Source: Phytophthora quininea (lineage: Eukaryota > Oomycota > Peronosporomycetes > Peronosporales > Peronosporaceae). From it: a stretch of 64,000 bases of DNA. Shown piece by piece: positions 45,610-55,673 of the stretch. The notes under the pieces were generated by a model. The model had not been told where the DNA came from. It did no database searches and saw only the letters and a list, made by a program, of their open reading frames with translations. Every line of letters starts with the position of its first letter. The stretch's first letter is position 1. The stretch spans positions 682,001 through 746,000 of the forward strand of contig JAAVTG010000519.1 in NCBI GenBank assembly GCA_011947345.1. The letters are read 5' to 3'. Made by a program: the position numbers and the translations under genes.

Positions 45610-46373
45610 CTAAGCCGACGAGTTCCAAATCGAAATGGTTTGGTAACGAGTGGAGTACGTGGACGCGTAGCCGAGGTAGGTCTCAAAGAAGACGTCGCTC
45701 ACAGGCACGTTGTTGTCCTCCCCAAAGTCCGTCACGTTCAGCGCCGCACGGGCCTCGTCCGTCATCTGCTCCCACATGATGAGGTCTTGGAACTCGCCTT
45801 TTTCAGTGGTTAGCTCGATGGAATGGTACTCCAGGTCGTCATTGTACGCCATCAGCACGGTGTTGCCGTTGATGTTGCCTCTCGCGACGGGGCGGTTGAT
45901 GGCGTAGCTACCAGTGATCGTCGTCTGGGTCGAAGCCGCCAACACCGTCGCCGTCTCGAGCGCAGGGTCGTCGATCCACACGACTGCGCTCAGCCAGCGG
46001 TGGCGAACGCCGAAATCGCCAAATATTCCCGAGACTTGGTCTTTCGGGAAGTACCAGGCATACATGAAGGCCCAGTGGTTGTTGTACAGCATGGCTCGTC
46101 CGTACACTTGCGAGCCCAATTCGGAGCCACCGCAACCCCCATCCTTGACCCCGTTGGTTTAAGTCCGCCACTTGTCTCGCCTGCAGCGTTGACGGCTGGG
46201 TACGGGTGGCAGCCATTCTTGATGACAAGCGACGGCTTGAAGTTGATGGCCGCTTTCTCGACGTCGGTGGTTGGATTTGGCTGCGGGAACGGCTGCACCT
46301 GGTCGTGGGCGATTGAGCCCGCTTCGACAGCGATGCTTGTGAGGGCTGTGGCTGCGAGTACGAGCAGCTTCAT
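45610..46373 (-). pseudogene. NLP, copy B, frameshifted in the N-terminal part
   Basis: Same signal peptide and layout as copy A. Here a base is missing near 46145 (CATCCTTGACC against CATCCTGTGACC in copy A), so the frame leaves the NLP sequence after about residue 76. Downstream the NLP frame is open from 46119 to the natural stop at 45610-45612, covering the AWYFPKD segment, the atypical heptapeptide region and a C-terminal part that copy A has lost. The span is again 764 nt. The C-terminal Trp and aromatic segments look normal for the family. Confidence 0.85.
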
Positions 46374-46649
46374 TTGGGAGTTGACGGTTGTGTCAGTTTG
46401 CTGGAAGATTTAAGAGTGAGCATTTGGAACCGAAGAAGCTGCATAAACTTTATGATAAAGGAGATGCCGCGTAAACGTCGATCAAGTTTTTTGTACCCAT
46501 ATTCATGAGCTGATCCCCAACCGAACTTTGAAGTATTGGTCAGGTTCATGTCACCGGGACCAACGCCAGCGTACCATATTTCCACCTGATCAACTTGCGC
46601 TGGTCATTACGACGTAAGCTGGAGATTGATTCTCGTTAACTCGAAGCTC

Positions 46650-46950
46650 TAATTCACAGTTCGTTTAAAACTGTGTGGCAGGTTCACACTCCGAAATGGG
46701 TAACGCGAGTAGTAGTAATGCTGAGGTATTACAAAAGAATCTGGTACAGCATTCCAAAGACAACAGACCACCCCGAGGCGCCATTTAAATTGTATGAGCG
46801 CCACCGCATCCACTTTGTTTTATCAATGGCTCGAGCATCACACTGCAGAGCTTGCCATGCCTCCATTCACGCACTGCAGACCTTGCCACGCCATCGTTCA
46901 CGAATTCACTGGATTTGTCACGCACGGTTTTGGATTTCTCGTGGACTAGC
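46650..46950. repeat. Dispersed repeat, copy within duplication B
   Basis: Nearly identical to 1716-2015 as part of the duplication. See the diverged copy at 10558-10830. Confidence 0.6.
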
Positions 46951-47059
46951 AGTCCAACTCTCTCCCAGTTTGATTACCGGTTGTCAATTCTCAACGAACT
47001 GTGGCATCCCCGCGGGGCCCAGGCTTTTAATTTGAGTTGGAGTGGTGTAGGTAGAATAG

Positions 47060-47560
47060 AATTTGATAACTTGGTTATGTGGATTTCTCGTAAGTGGCTA
47101 AACTATAAGGAATCACATCACGATCAGCCAGCGGCTCATTCACGTGGAATCCAGACGCGGTTGTTTCCCGATAATCGTTCATCATGTGCAGCAGGTTCGT
47201 TGAATTCCAGCCTGTGTAAGGCTTGAACGAGTTCCGACTTGTGTATCCGGATATCTTTTGAGTGGTCATACATGAGTTGGCAATGGGTCTTGAACGAGTT
47301 CTTCACTCCATCGATACTTGGAGCATCCACTTGTATATCTCGGAAGACAATATCGTTCGGAGGCACCAGATAGCATGGAATACAATCACTGTGTGGACTT
47401 GCCACAACAGCAATAGTATTTTCCATTGCGATGAGTTGAAGTGGTGTATATTGTTCTTGGACATTGTTGCTACTCCTGGCTATAGGAACTGCGGGGGCCG
47501 AGGTGAGAACGAATGGAATCTCTATTCCATGGCGAGTTCCAAACAAACTGCCCCCCGAGG
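47060..47560 (-). pseudogene. LINE-like C-terminal fragment, copy B
   Basis: Counterpart of 2130-2640. The frame is shifted differently: one base is missing at 47357 (TCGTTCGG against TCGTTTCGG), so part of the RLRND segment is lost. Its far edge has been read through by the MLO-like copy B gene. Confidence 0.45.
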
Positions 47561-49567
47561 GGTTTCTCCTAAGGGCGGCGACACAACCAACCACGATTGG
47601 CTTTTAGAGCTTAAGAATACCGGGGTATCCTCGGTTTCCGACATACTTCGTCGAATATACGGTCTAGTTTGGTGCTGGGGTTCTTGAGGCATGCTTCGGT
47701 GCGACAACATTTGCATACCTGCTGCCGAGCAGATATAGTCGTCTGGTTGAGGCTCGGTGTCCATGCTGGGTTGTTTATCAATTCGGAAATGTCGTGGCGA
47801 GGAGAATAAAACGGAACTCGACAGCATTCTCGACAGTCTCGCACTCCCCGCGAAGAGCGTGCTTTGGCGTAGCAGCGCGTGCGATTGTTGGAAGCGGGCC
47901 GACACATTTGCGTCGCCGTGCTCGTTCTGCGCCATCGCCACCAAGTCAACGACTTGCGCGTACGCCAACCGAGTATTCTTGAGCTCGAATAGCAGCTTGA
48001 CGACAGTGTTGAAGCGAAAGCGAGAAAGAAAGAAGCCGAACTTGGCCAGCACCGATCGAAGTTCGTCCAGCTCGATAAAACCCGAACGGCCTGGATCTCG
48101 TGCTTGCATCTCGTCTTGCAGATCGGAGACATCGAGCTCCTGCTGCGTCAAGTGCTCAGCCAATGTGGTCACAAACTCGGAACGCAGTCGCACAACTTCG
48201 CTGAAGGTTTCCACTACGTCGCTGAGCGTACTCGCGTCGATATGAAGGATGTTGCTCAGGATTACAAAGTCGTAAAAGATCCGTGGTTGAAAAACAAACG
48301 CGCTCAGAAGCAATGGGATCGGGCCGAGCATGACCGCCACCAGAGGACCAGAGTCCTTGTAGATCTCGTCCAAATCGTACACTGCGCACTGGGCGAACAG
48401 TGTGATGAAGAATCCGTTGAGAATGAGCAAGAAAATGACGACGACGTGCCAGATCTTGCGGTTAAAGAATCGGATCTGGATACTGGGGGATCCAAGCAGG
48501 GCGCCGTCGTTCTCGGTCGCCTCCTCCATCTTCGTGAAATAATCCAAATCCTCCCCGGTGACTTGGGTCCCAGCAAGCGAGTTTTGCTGACCTTGAGCGC
48601 GGCAGTATTCGATCTCCTCGTGCCGTTCTTGGATGTGGCTCATGACTTCCAAAGCTGAGTCTGCGTCCTCGTATTTCCAATCAGCGGCCTCTTCTTTTCC
48701 GATAATGTTCAAATTCGCAGCTAAGACGTTCTTGTCCTTATGAAACCCCGCCGCCCGAACGAATTTTTGCATACAGGACCGGAAGAAGAGCATCACGGCG
48801 ACGTGCAGGACCATCAGAATCCACGCGAACAGCGCGAACGCCTCCAAGAGATCGTGGCTATCCGATATGCGTTCGCCGACCACCTTGTACACTTCCACTA
48901 GCCCGCAAAGCATCCAAGCCACTACCAGCAGCAATACCCACATGACTGGCTCCACCTCGATCATGTGTGAGATCTGGCTCACTTGGGCTCGGTAGAGATA
49001 CTTGGAAAAGGGGAAGAGCTGCGGCAGTCCAAAGCGGCGCAAGAAGAAGTGGCGCAGGAGTCTCAGCTTGATCAGTTCCGTCTCAACAGCCTTGCGTTTT
49101 GCTGCTCTACCGCAGCAGAATATCTTCTGCGCAAACGAGAGCCGGCCTTCGGGTGAATTGACCGAGTTGGCCAGGTCTTGCGTCGTAACCAGCTCGGCTC
49201 GGTCAGCTCTCCCATACTGGTTGCGGAGCAGCAGGAAAATGCAGGTCGACTGAATGATCAAAGCCAGCGCGAGGAAGAAGATGGTCAAGTCGGCCACTTG
49301 GAACGCGATCATCGTCTTGCTGTAGCTGTCGATCTCGACCATTTCCTTGATGAGCTTGAGCCCTAGACTGATCAAGCCCAGAATCATGAGCTCTCGATAG
49401 ACTTTCTTGATCATCTGCTGGAACTTCCTCGAGGACGATACCTTGTGCTCGAGGCGGTGGAGAGCCTTCTCGAATGCCACAAGAAAGAGTGCCAAGATGC
49501 TCAAGTATATCAAGACGCGCCAGAGCTCGACATCTTTTCCCACTCGGAAAAGGGACTTGCCTGCCAT
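47522..49567 (-). CDS. MLO-like membrane protein with EF-hand, copy B, extended C-terminus
   Basis: A 681-residue frame, about 98 percent identical to copy A over the first 640 residues. It has the same membrane segments and EF-hand loop (DPGRSGFIELDE). Differences cluster in the loop near residues 276-355 (for example HKDKNV for HEDKTV, NDG for SDG). After the shared SETE/SETQ point the sequence diverges. Copy B runs on for about 30 residues (KSQSWLVVSPPLGETPRGAV, then CLELAME) through DNA that is LINE-like in copy A, because the intervening 2.33 kb is missing. The extra tail is therefore repeat-derived. Which C-terminus is original cannot be told here. Confidence 0.65.
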   Translation of the reverse strand: MAGKSLFRVGKDVELWRVLIYLSILALFLVAFEKALHRLEHKVSSSRKFQQMIKKVYRELMILGLISLGLKLIKEMVEIDSYSKTMIAFQVADLTIFFLALALIIQSTCIFLLLRNQYGRADRAELVTTQDLANSVNSPEGRLSFAQKIFCCGRAAKRKAVETELIKLRLLRHFFLRRFGLPQLFPFSKYLYRAQVSQISHMIEVEPVMWVLLLVVAWMLCGLVEVYKVVGERISDSHDLLEAFALFAWILMVLHVAVMLFFRSCMQKFVRAAGFHKDKNVLAANLNIIGKEEAADWKYEDADSALEVMSHIQERHEEIEYCRAQGQQNSLAGTQVTGEDLDYFTKMEEATENDGALLGSPSIQIRFFNRKIWHVVVIFLLILNGFFITLFAQCAVYDLDEIYKDSGPLVAVMLGPIPLLLSAFVFQPRIFYDFVILSNILHIDASTLSDVVETFSEVVRLRSEFVTTLAEHLTQQELDVSDLQDEMQARDPGRSGFIELDELRSVLAKFGFFLSRFRFNTVVKLLFELKNTRLAYAQVVDLVAMAQNEHGDANVSARFQQSHALLRQSTLFAGSARLSRMLSSSVLFSSPRHFRIDKQPSMDTEPQPDDYICSAAGMQMLSHRSMPQEPQHQTRPYIRRSMSETEDTPVFLSSKSQSWLVVSPPLGETPRGAVCLELAME

Positions 49568-49905
49568 CGTGTCAATCGAGAAATGAGACCACGAACACCA
49601 AGATTTTCACCGTCTCAGTACAAGTGGCATTTGTAGCACTCGTCTTCCACGGTTTACCAAGTAGTAAGGGTGATGTCTTGGTATGGGGGAGTTGTTATGG
49701 TTTACGGAGCACATGAGGGCCGTTCACCATCGCTCGCGTCCCCGCAACATCCAGCAGACTGAGTTTCCCAGCAATGGCCAGCCACAGATTTTAATCTCTG
49801 ATTGCGGCGTCTCCGGCCAACTTCGAGATGGAGTTAGACGCTCTGCCCCGTCTCGGATCAACACCTCGGTGCGGCAATAATCACGACGAAGAAGGTCCAC
49901 TTATG

Positions 49906-50809
49906 AGTTCACCAGCTCACACGTTCTGGAAACGCTGCTCGGGAGATTGGTTCGAGTCAGGAATTAAGCGGGCGATCTCTGGGGCCACTAACCCCTTCTG
50001 AAGATTTCCAAACCCCCGCGCAGTTTGTGTGTTAGGTAGTTTACCGCGTTGCATGCCAAAAAGTCCAGGCAGACAGCGATTCTCTTGATTGACCCGCTAA
50101 TTAGAGCATAAGTATTAACTCAATTGTTCGCCTAGCCGTTGGGAGTGACACAAATTGAAGAATAGAGAACTACAGTAGCAAGATGAGGTAATTCTTTAGC
50201 TGATAGCTGTGGTTTGTGTAGTTGTCAACTACTAGTTGAAGGCAACTTCAACACAGCAGTTGCCAAATGTGAGTGGGTGTCCTCAACGAGCACCCTGGAG
50301 GGACGACACGGCCAGAGCTGAGCTGTAGACGGCTGGGCGACACAAGATCGCGCGTGACGAGTCGCGCAGCAAGGAAACGACGCTTCGCATGAGAGCACTT
50401 CGCAAATGGCAGGAGAGCTCGCAGCAACACGCCGCAGCACGTAGTAGCGCTCGCAACACGCAGCAGGAGCAAACAGAAGAGCTCGCAGAACGTACAGTAA
50501 GAATTAAGCAATATTATTAGGGGCGCACGCGCGACTTTGTGTTCCGGCACGGAGTCGGCCGATTGCTGCTCCGTCGGCCAGGAGTGTTCGCGTTGAAGTG
50601 GTGACGAGCATGACGACCAAAAACATACAAATAGCCAGGGCTTCGCATCAGCGGAGATACAAGCTGTATCAGTGATGCTGATATAAAGGCCACAATCGCA
50701 TCACGAGAGTGAGCTTGATGTTTGAAAATTCAATCGCATGTATCAATACCACCATGATACTCTTGATACAGTATCAACATCTAGCTATCTTGCTGACTTT
50801 GCAGTAGTC
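49906..50809. other. Unassigned sequence right of duplication B
   Basis: No gene is supported. Contains repeat-like DNA with several CATGATG/TATCAA words; possibly the 3' end of the following hAT relic. Confidence 0.3.
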
Positions 50810-51500
50810 TTTTGTCCTTTTGCCCGTTTGATTTCATAAGACAAAGCATTTCTGCACGTTTGTCGTCAAGGCAAGTGCGAAAATCGTTGATAATGTATCT
50901 GCTTAGACTGAAGAATGGCTCTTGTGTTGCAGTAGACATCGGTTTGCAGAGATACACTCTTCCAAGGACAGCAACCGAGGGAAAGTATCTCTCTCCATGA
51001 TCGCGGAATCATTTCAAGACGTCGGTAGTTCTGTAGAGTTCTAGTAGGCTGTACTCGCCGTCGTTCGACTGGCATGGCCAAGTTACCGATAGCTCTTTCC
51101 ATTTCTACCAGATTTTGGTAGCCGCTCTTCCATGGTTAGTTGTGGCTGACACTCGTGTGGATGGCACTTCAACATCTAGCAACGAGCAAATGGGGTCGCT
51201 GGTGCTCTGATCAGCATGACACCATTCTCCACTAGATGGCGTAGTACTCGGTGTCATCCGACGCTTTCTATAGCTTGTAACCGCTTGGAATGTTTTTGCG
51301 AAGCGACATTAAGTTGGTTAAGACTAGCTCCTTTCCTACAGAGGCTTCCTTGTGGGCAACGCCTCCGTCGTCTCTAGACCAGTCGTTGCGCTTGATGAAA
51401 TGCCTATGATTCAGAGGCATTTCATCAACAAGCAACATCATCAGAGCCTCTGATGATGCTGCCTGTTGGTGCGGCTCCACTTGATTATGAAGCATGCTAA
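50810..51500 (-). pseudogene. hAT transposase dimerisation-domain relic, second family
   Basis: Reading the minus strand near 51000-50820 gives FPSVAVLGRVYLCKPMSTAT, then QEPFFSLSRYIINDFRTCLD and AEMLCLMKSN. This fits the hAT C-terminal pattern (FP-x-LA-x-LAR ... R ... L ... L-x-N). It differs from the relics at 3.8 and 25.4 kb, so a separate hAT family is present. Upstream frames to about 51500 are compatible but broken. Confidence 0.55.
51392..51458. other. Two adjacent perfect inverted repeats
   Basis: The first has 14-bp arms (TTGATGAAATGCCT at 51392-51405, AGGCATTTCATCAA at 51415-51428) with a 9-base loop. The second has 11-bp arms (CATCATCAGAG at 51436-51446, CTCTGATGATG at 51448-51458) with a 1-base loop. 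Both lie within the hAT relic region and are too exact to be chance in decayed DNA. Confidence 0.7.
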
Positions 51501-52756
51501 CGCAAGTGGCATGTTGACGCGGGAGCAGCTTGCCGTCTACGAGCGTTGTCTTCAGCCTTGCTCACCATTGCACCGCACTACACTTTCATAAGTTGAATAT
51601 AGATGGCCTCATGTTCTTGCTCTGCTTGATGGGGTGTTTTGTTAGTGGGAGTTGCTTCAACAAGAAACCTTTAAGGTACTAGTAGTAGTACTTGATATTG
51701 TATTTGGAGAGTATCGTCTCGAAGCACGATGGTATCATTGATGCTGATGCAGGTTCGTTGGCCGCATCAACATCCAGTTGATACACACGTTGTGCTACCT
51801 GTATCTGATGGGGTATCAAGCATCATGATGTAAACGCGTCTTGTACACCCTGCGCGCCGAGCTGGTCGTAGCCACAGTGCTGCTGGATCCAACGCCCGCT
51901 GGCAGACAGGAACAATACGGTTTCCTGCGCCGGTGAGTGCCCGACTGACACGCTCACCTATTTATTCAGTAGTTTCGTCCCTAACCTTGTGCACTCGCCT
52001 AGTCCGCTCCGCGCAAAGCTCTAGTGAGACTCCTCTCCGTTTCTCGACCGCGTAGTCCGCCTAGCCACTCGGGTACAATGGCACACACTGGCACCACCCC
52101 TACGTCGCAGTGTCGATCGGCCGTACACGCTTACTAAGGAACCTGGAGTCCCAAAGAGCCACCGCTCCCCTCGCTTCGCTCGTCGCTCGCGCCGCTCGTA
52201 CACTTGGCCACACCAGTCGGCTCCGCCCGTCAGCCTAACCAACTGTTCCTCTTCGACGCAAATCGCAAACTGCGACCAGCAGGCGGCCACCAGGCTGGTG
52301 GCCTGCGGTCACAAATCCGTCCAGCTGCTGTTTGCGGTCCACAAAGCGCCGCTGATCTTCAAGTGCGGCTAGGCGCGCACCCTAAATCTACTCGACATCT
52401 TACGTGGTGATGAAATCGTACGCTCCCGTGCACTTAATTCTCCACGGTCGTGCTGAGCTCCAACCACATGCATCTGAGCCGTCTCACTTGATCCTCCGTG
52501 GTTTACGCCGCTTCCGCCACCAGCGTCCGCAACCGTAGGCCTGTTACAATGAGATGATGCGAGGTCCTGACAAATAGCACCACGGAAGACCCACTGCTTA
52601 CTAACTCTTCACATCAACAAGCGTTGACGAGCTTCCTCTAGCGCTACTTCATCAATTGATGCACGTTCAGACAGCAACACTAGTCACACACCGCAACGAG
52701 CGACCTGAAGCAGTGGTTAGTAAATGAGTTGATTGCCAATTTATCGGATTTCTCGC
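51501..52756. other. Unassigned repeat-like sequence
   Basis: No supported gene. A short inverted repeat (CAGGCGGCCACCAGGCTGGTGGCCTG, read as CAGG-GGCCACCAG/CTGGTGGCC) lies near 52280-52306. Otherwise nothing recognised. Confidence 0.3.
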
Positions 52757-53275
52757 TTAAGCAAGTTTATCTCGTAGCTGTTGTTGCGAAATCCAAATGG
52801 TGTGTCGCTCTAGAGCAATTGCATTCGTGCCTTTTGGCGGTTCAAAACCCGATTGACGTACTATCGACACTAATGCTGATTCGTCGTAATGGAGTTGAGC
52901 TGCGTGTTGGTAGATAAATTGGCAGTGCAATTTGAAGGAGCTCATCGTTCCTAGAATGCTTGGCATTTCGGTTGGGGGTTTTGCAGTCTCTTGGTTGCAT
53001 GGAAGATGATTGTTGTGTGTACTCTCCACAGAAGGAGTACCATGTAGTTTTCTCGCCAACTGTGGGGAAGACCAGAAGGTGCCAAGTCAATCGAGTTCTG
53101 AATGCCCGACGCCATGGTTTGTGCCCCATCGAGAGAAGATCGGATCGACACGTTGGTGCTGCAATAACCTCGATGAAGAAGGTCCATACATGAGTTATAC
53201 CTGATCCCAGCAAAGACGAGCTCTAAATCGCTGCTGCGTAGCTGGCGTCGCCGAAGGAGCTTTCCCCACCCCAAC
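52757..53275 (-). pseudogene. LINE-like C-terminal fragment, older copy
   Basis: Contains LLLWRVHTTIIFHATKRLQN and SSFKLHCQFIYQHAA, aligned with WQVHTVIVFHAIWRLRND and NSFKTHCQLMYDHS of the fragments at 2.2 and 47.2 kb. Frames switch several times. It is an independent, more decayed copy of the same non-LTR family. Confidence 0.45.
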
Positions 53276-54614
53276 GTACAGTGTATTCTTGATATTAACT
53301 ACCACATAGTAGTAGTAGTCTATTGAACTTTCTTAGTTAATAGCTTTCTTGTACGATCGTAGCCGCTTGTACAATGGCGGCTCCTTCTTCTGGAGCCACC
53401 GTGCTGGCGGTGGGGGCTGATTACCTGTTGGGTCTCCGTCCCCCGTCATTCGCTTCAAGCATTCACCACTAATTTGGAGTCGAATGCGCTGCAGTCTCGA
53501 TTGCTGTCTTCTGCTTTCTCTTGTGGCTATTTATAAACTACCACATATGTATTCTGCACATATCAACTACGTCCCTTCATCGGAGAGCTCATGATTGCTC
53601 TTGTGTTAGCGACGATTAATGCAGTGCCAACTACATGAAGGGGTCCTCGTTGCTGGCAAGAACTTTTACCGCTTGTGAATCAGCCTTGGATGGTGTGCTC
53701 CATTGTACAGCGAAGAATTGACCTTAGTCATGTTGGAGCGAGAGCAAGTCGATATCTTTACTCTTCTCTCGTGCGTCCGCGTCCAGTCATCGTTATAGTG
53801 TATTATCGATTGTGTCAATTTTTGACATAGGTCTCTGTTGGTGGCGTCAGTTCTAGCAGACGTGTGATGCTGTTAAAGAAGCATTATCACGTTTGTTGCG
53901 CTTCATTTTTCAAAGCGCCAATTTCAGCAGCTATGGCGCTTCGTGGCTCGACCGGATCCGTGATGATACAGTATCCATGCTCCACCTACTCCTACTTTGC
54001 TCTCTGCTTCTGCCTTGAGGTGAACATGTATGTTCCAAGTCGCCAGTGCTGGGATATTGTCGTTCGGATTTACTGTCATCATTATCCGATGACATATATC
54101 CAAACTCTGTCCCATTACTCTGGTCGCCGGTTGACTGATCTAGACACTAAACCGCCTGAACTTGAAGTACTCCTCCTGTTGCTACTGTTTCTTTGTCGTT
54201 AAATATCTTGTCCTTAAATGTTGCAGAATTTGTGAGTCTCCACAACATACAAGGCGTCACTGTGGTCAAAATTCTCCACAATATTTCCATGGCTTTTGGT
54301 CATAGCGTCCTCCCGGGGAAGCGGAGGGCTGCGGCCGATGGTTCTAGCCGCTGGGCGGCGCCAAATTCCTTGCGGGACTGTATGTGCACGACTGGTGTCT
54401 CCTTGGGGTAGGTAGCGAACGGCGTGAGATGTGGTCCAGGACTAGCCGTGCAGAAGGCTTCGCTGCGCGTCATGACCGGGCTCGCTGAAACGGGCGGGCT
54501 GCGAACGGCATGGCCCAGGAAGATGAACTGGACGTACGGCACGGCTGGGCGTGGGCAGACTTCTCTTCAGGACTTTGTACTCAAGGACGGCAGCCGAAGG
54601 TCCCGGTTGAGCGA
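53276..54614. other. Unassigned sequence
   Basis: No motif-bearing frame was recognised on either strand. A Gypsy-like segment was suspected on the minus strand near 54.4 kb but not supported. Confidence 0.3.
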
Positions 54615-54680
54615 GCGCAAGGAACAAGAACAGATACTACAGATCGGGCGCAAGGAACAAGAACAGATACTTCAGATCGG
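54615..54680 (+). repeat. Tandem duplication of a 33-bp unit
   Basis: GCGCAAGGAACAAGAACAGA... occurs twice back to back (54615-54647 and 54648-54680) with one mismatch; a degenerate third start follows. In one plus-strand frame each unit encodes an 11-residue KEQEQILQIGR repeat, but no gene is otherwise supported. Confidence 0.7.
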
Positions 54681-55023
54681 GCGCCAGGGTGCCGGGACTG
54701 CTACGGATCGGTGGCCGAATACGTGCAAACAGAAGAACAGATAATACAGAACAAGGCACGTGGCCGAGGTCAGAACCTACGGCTGCCTGAGCTGAGGAAG
54801 AGACCCGAGCAGGAGAGCGACACAGCAAGCGCCATTTTCCACTGAGGACGAGGCGAGGGGGGCTACCGATCGCGGATCTATCTATCTATCTTCTCTTGAT
54901 GGGGCAAAACATTACACTCCTCGAAGTTGTCGGAGACACCACAATCAGAGTGTTTTGCGGCTGCCCGTTGCATACGGATACTAACTGTTTGCAGGTGACT
55001 CTCGTGCCGATATCCGATATTAT

Positions 55024-55359
55024 TCAAATAACGCACATTCTTGGATAAACATGTAATAGACGTGGTGCTGGATGCGTCGCTGTCTTCTTCCCGTGGTGCA
55101 CGATGTTTCCTGGCCGGGCCGGAGGAGCTTCCCTAGCGACAGATTTCAGGTCACTTCGCTCTTCGTTGTTGGCGTGCTCCGTCGTATCGACGGTCCTCAG
55201 AAATCATCCAGTCTTGCTGTTACCGAAAGCGGTAACCGAAAACGTGCCATCTTGAGCGTCCGATGGAGTCATCATGGGTTCTCGCTGTGACTCGGACAGA
55301 GCGTTGTAGTTCGTAAGCAGAATGGCAGCGAAGACCAGCGTGGCGGAGACGAAGCGCAT
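55024..55359 (-). pseudogene. RXLR-dEER effector pseudogene
   Basis: Starts at 55359 with a typical oomycete effector signal peptide (MRFVSATLVFAAILLTNYNA, then LSES). At codon 52 a TGA (55204-55206) is followed directly by Phe-Leu-Arg, so the stop occupies the first Arg of an RXLR motif; TGA is one transition from CGA. Eleven codons on, an acidic NNEER (55156-55170) gives the dEER motif at the usual distance. The frame then stays open for about 45 codons to 55024. RXLR effectors are secreted into plant cells; the C-terminal part here is short (about 43 residues after dEER) and shows no clear WY fold. Confidence 0.75.
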
Positions 55360-55673
55360 GATTGCAGTGCGTCTGAGGGGCTTGACCTGATATTGCAAGG
55401 TGAGAATGCAAAGTAAAAGAGTTTGGAGTGCTAGCTGGTGGTTGTCGATTGCATGTGCGATCAATATCAAATCAAGGGAGGTACTCTTGTCATAAGCACG
55501 GGAGCAATCATCAAGTTCTTCAAGATGCTACGGCGAACGCAAATGCGAAGTCCAGAAAAGTTTCCTTTTTCTAAGCGGTTCCTGTCAAATACGTTGAACA
55601 CAAAATGCTCCTTCCTTCATCAATCACACTTCAGCTTGTAACAAATTCTCATACAACTTCTTTTATCCTCAAC

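Larger units (their letters stand above)
45560..49905. repeat. Segmental duplication, copy B
   Basis: Same order and orientation as 626-7290 but without the 2.33 kb of extra DNA. The LINE-like fragment and the end of the MLO-like gene nearly touch here. Similarity to copy A ends near 49905 at the right and about 45560 at the left. The left edge lies close to the MITE copy 2. Confidence 0.9.

Noticed and set aside
54300..54627. A possible Gypsy reverse transcriptase piece on the minus strand
   Set aside because: Only short suggestive words; no catalytic motif or order could be found.
54615..54680. CRISPR-like repeat
   Set aside because: Two adjacent units without spacers; an ordinary tandem duplication in a eukaryotic genome.
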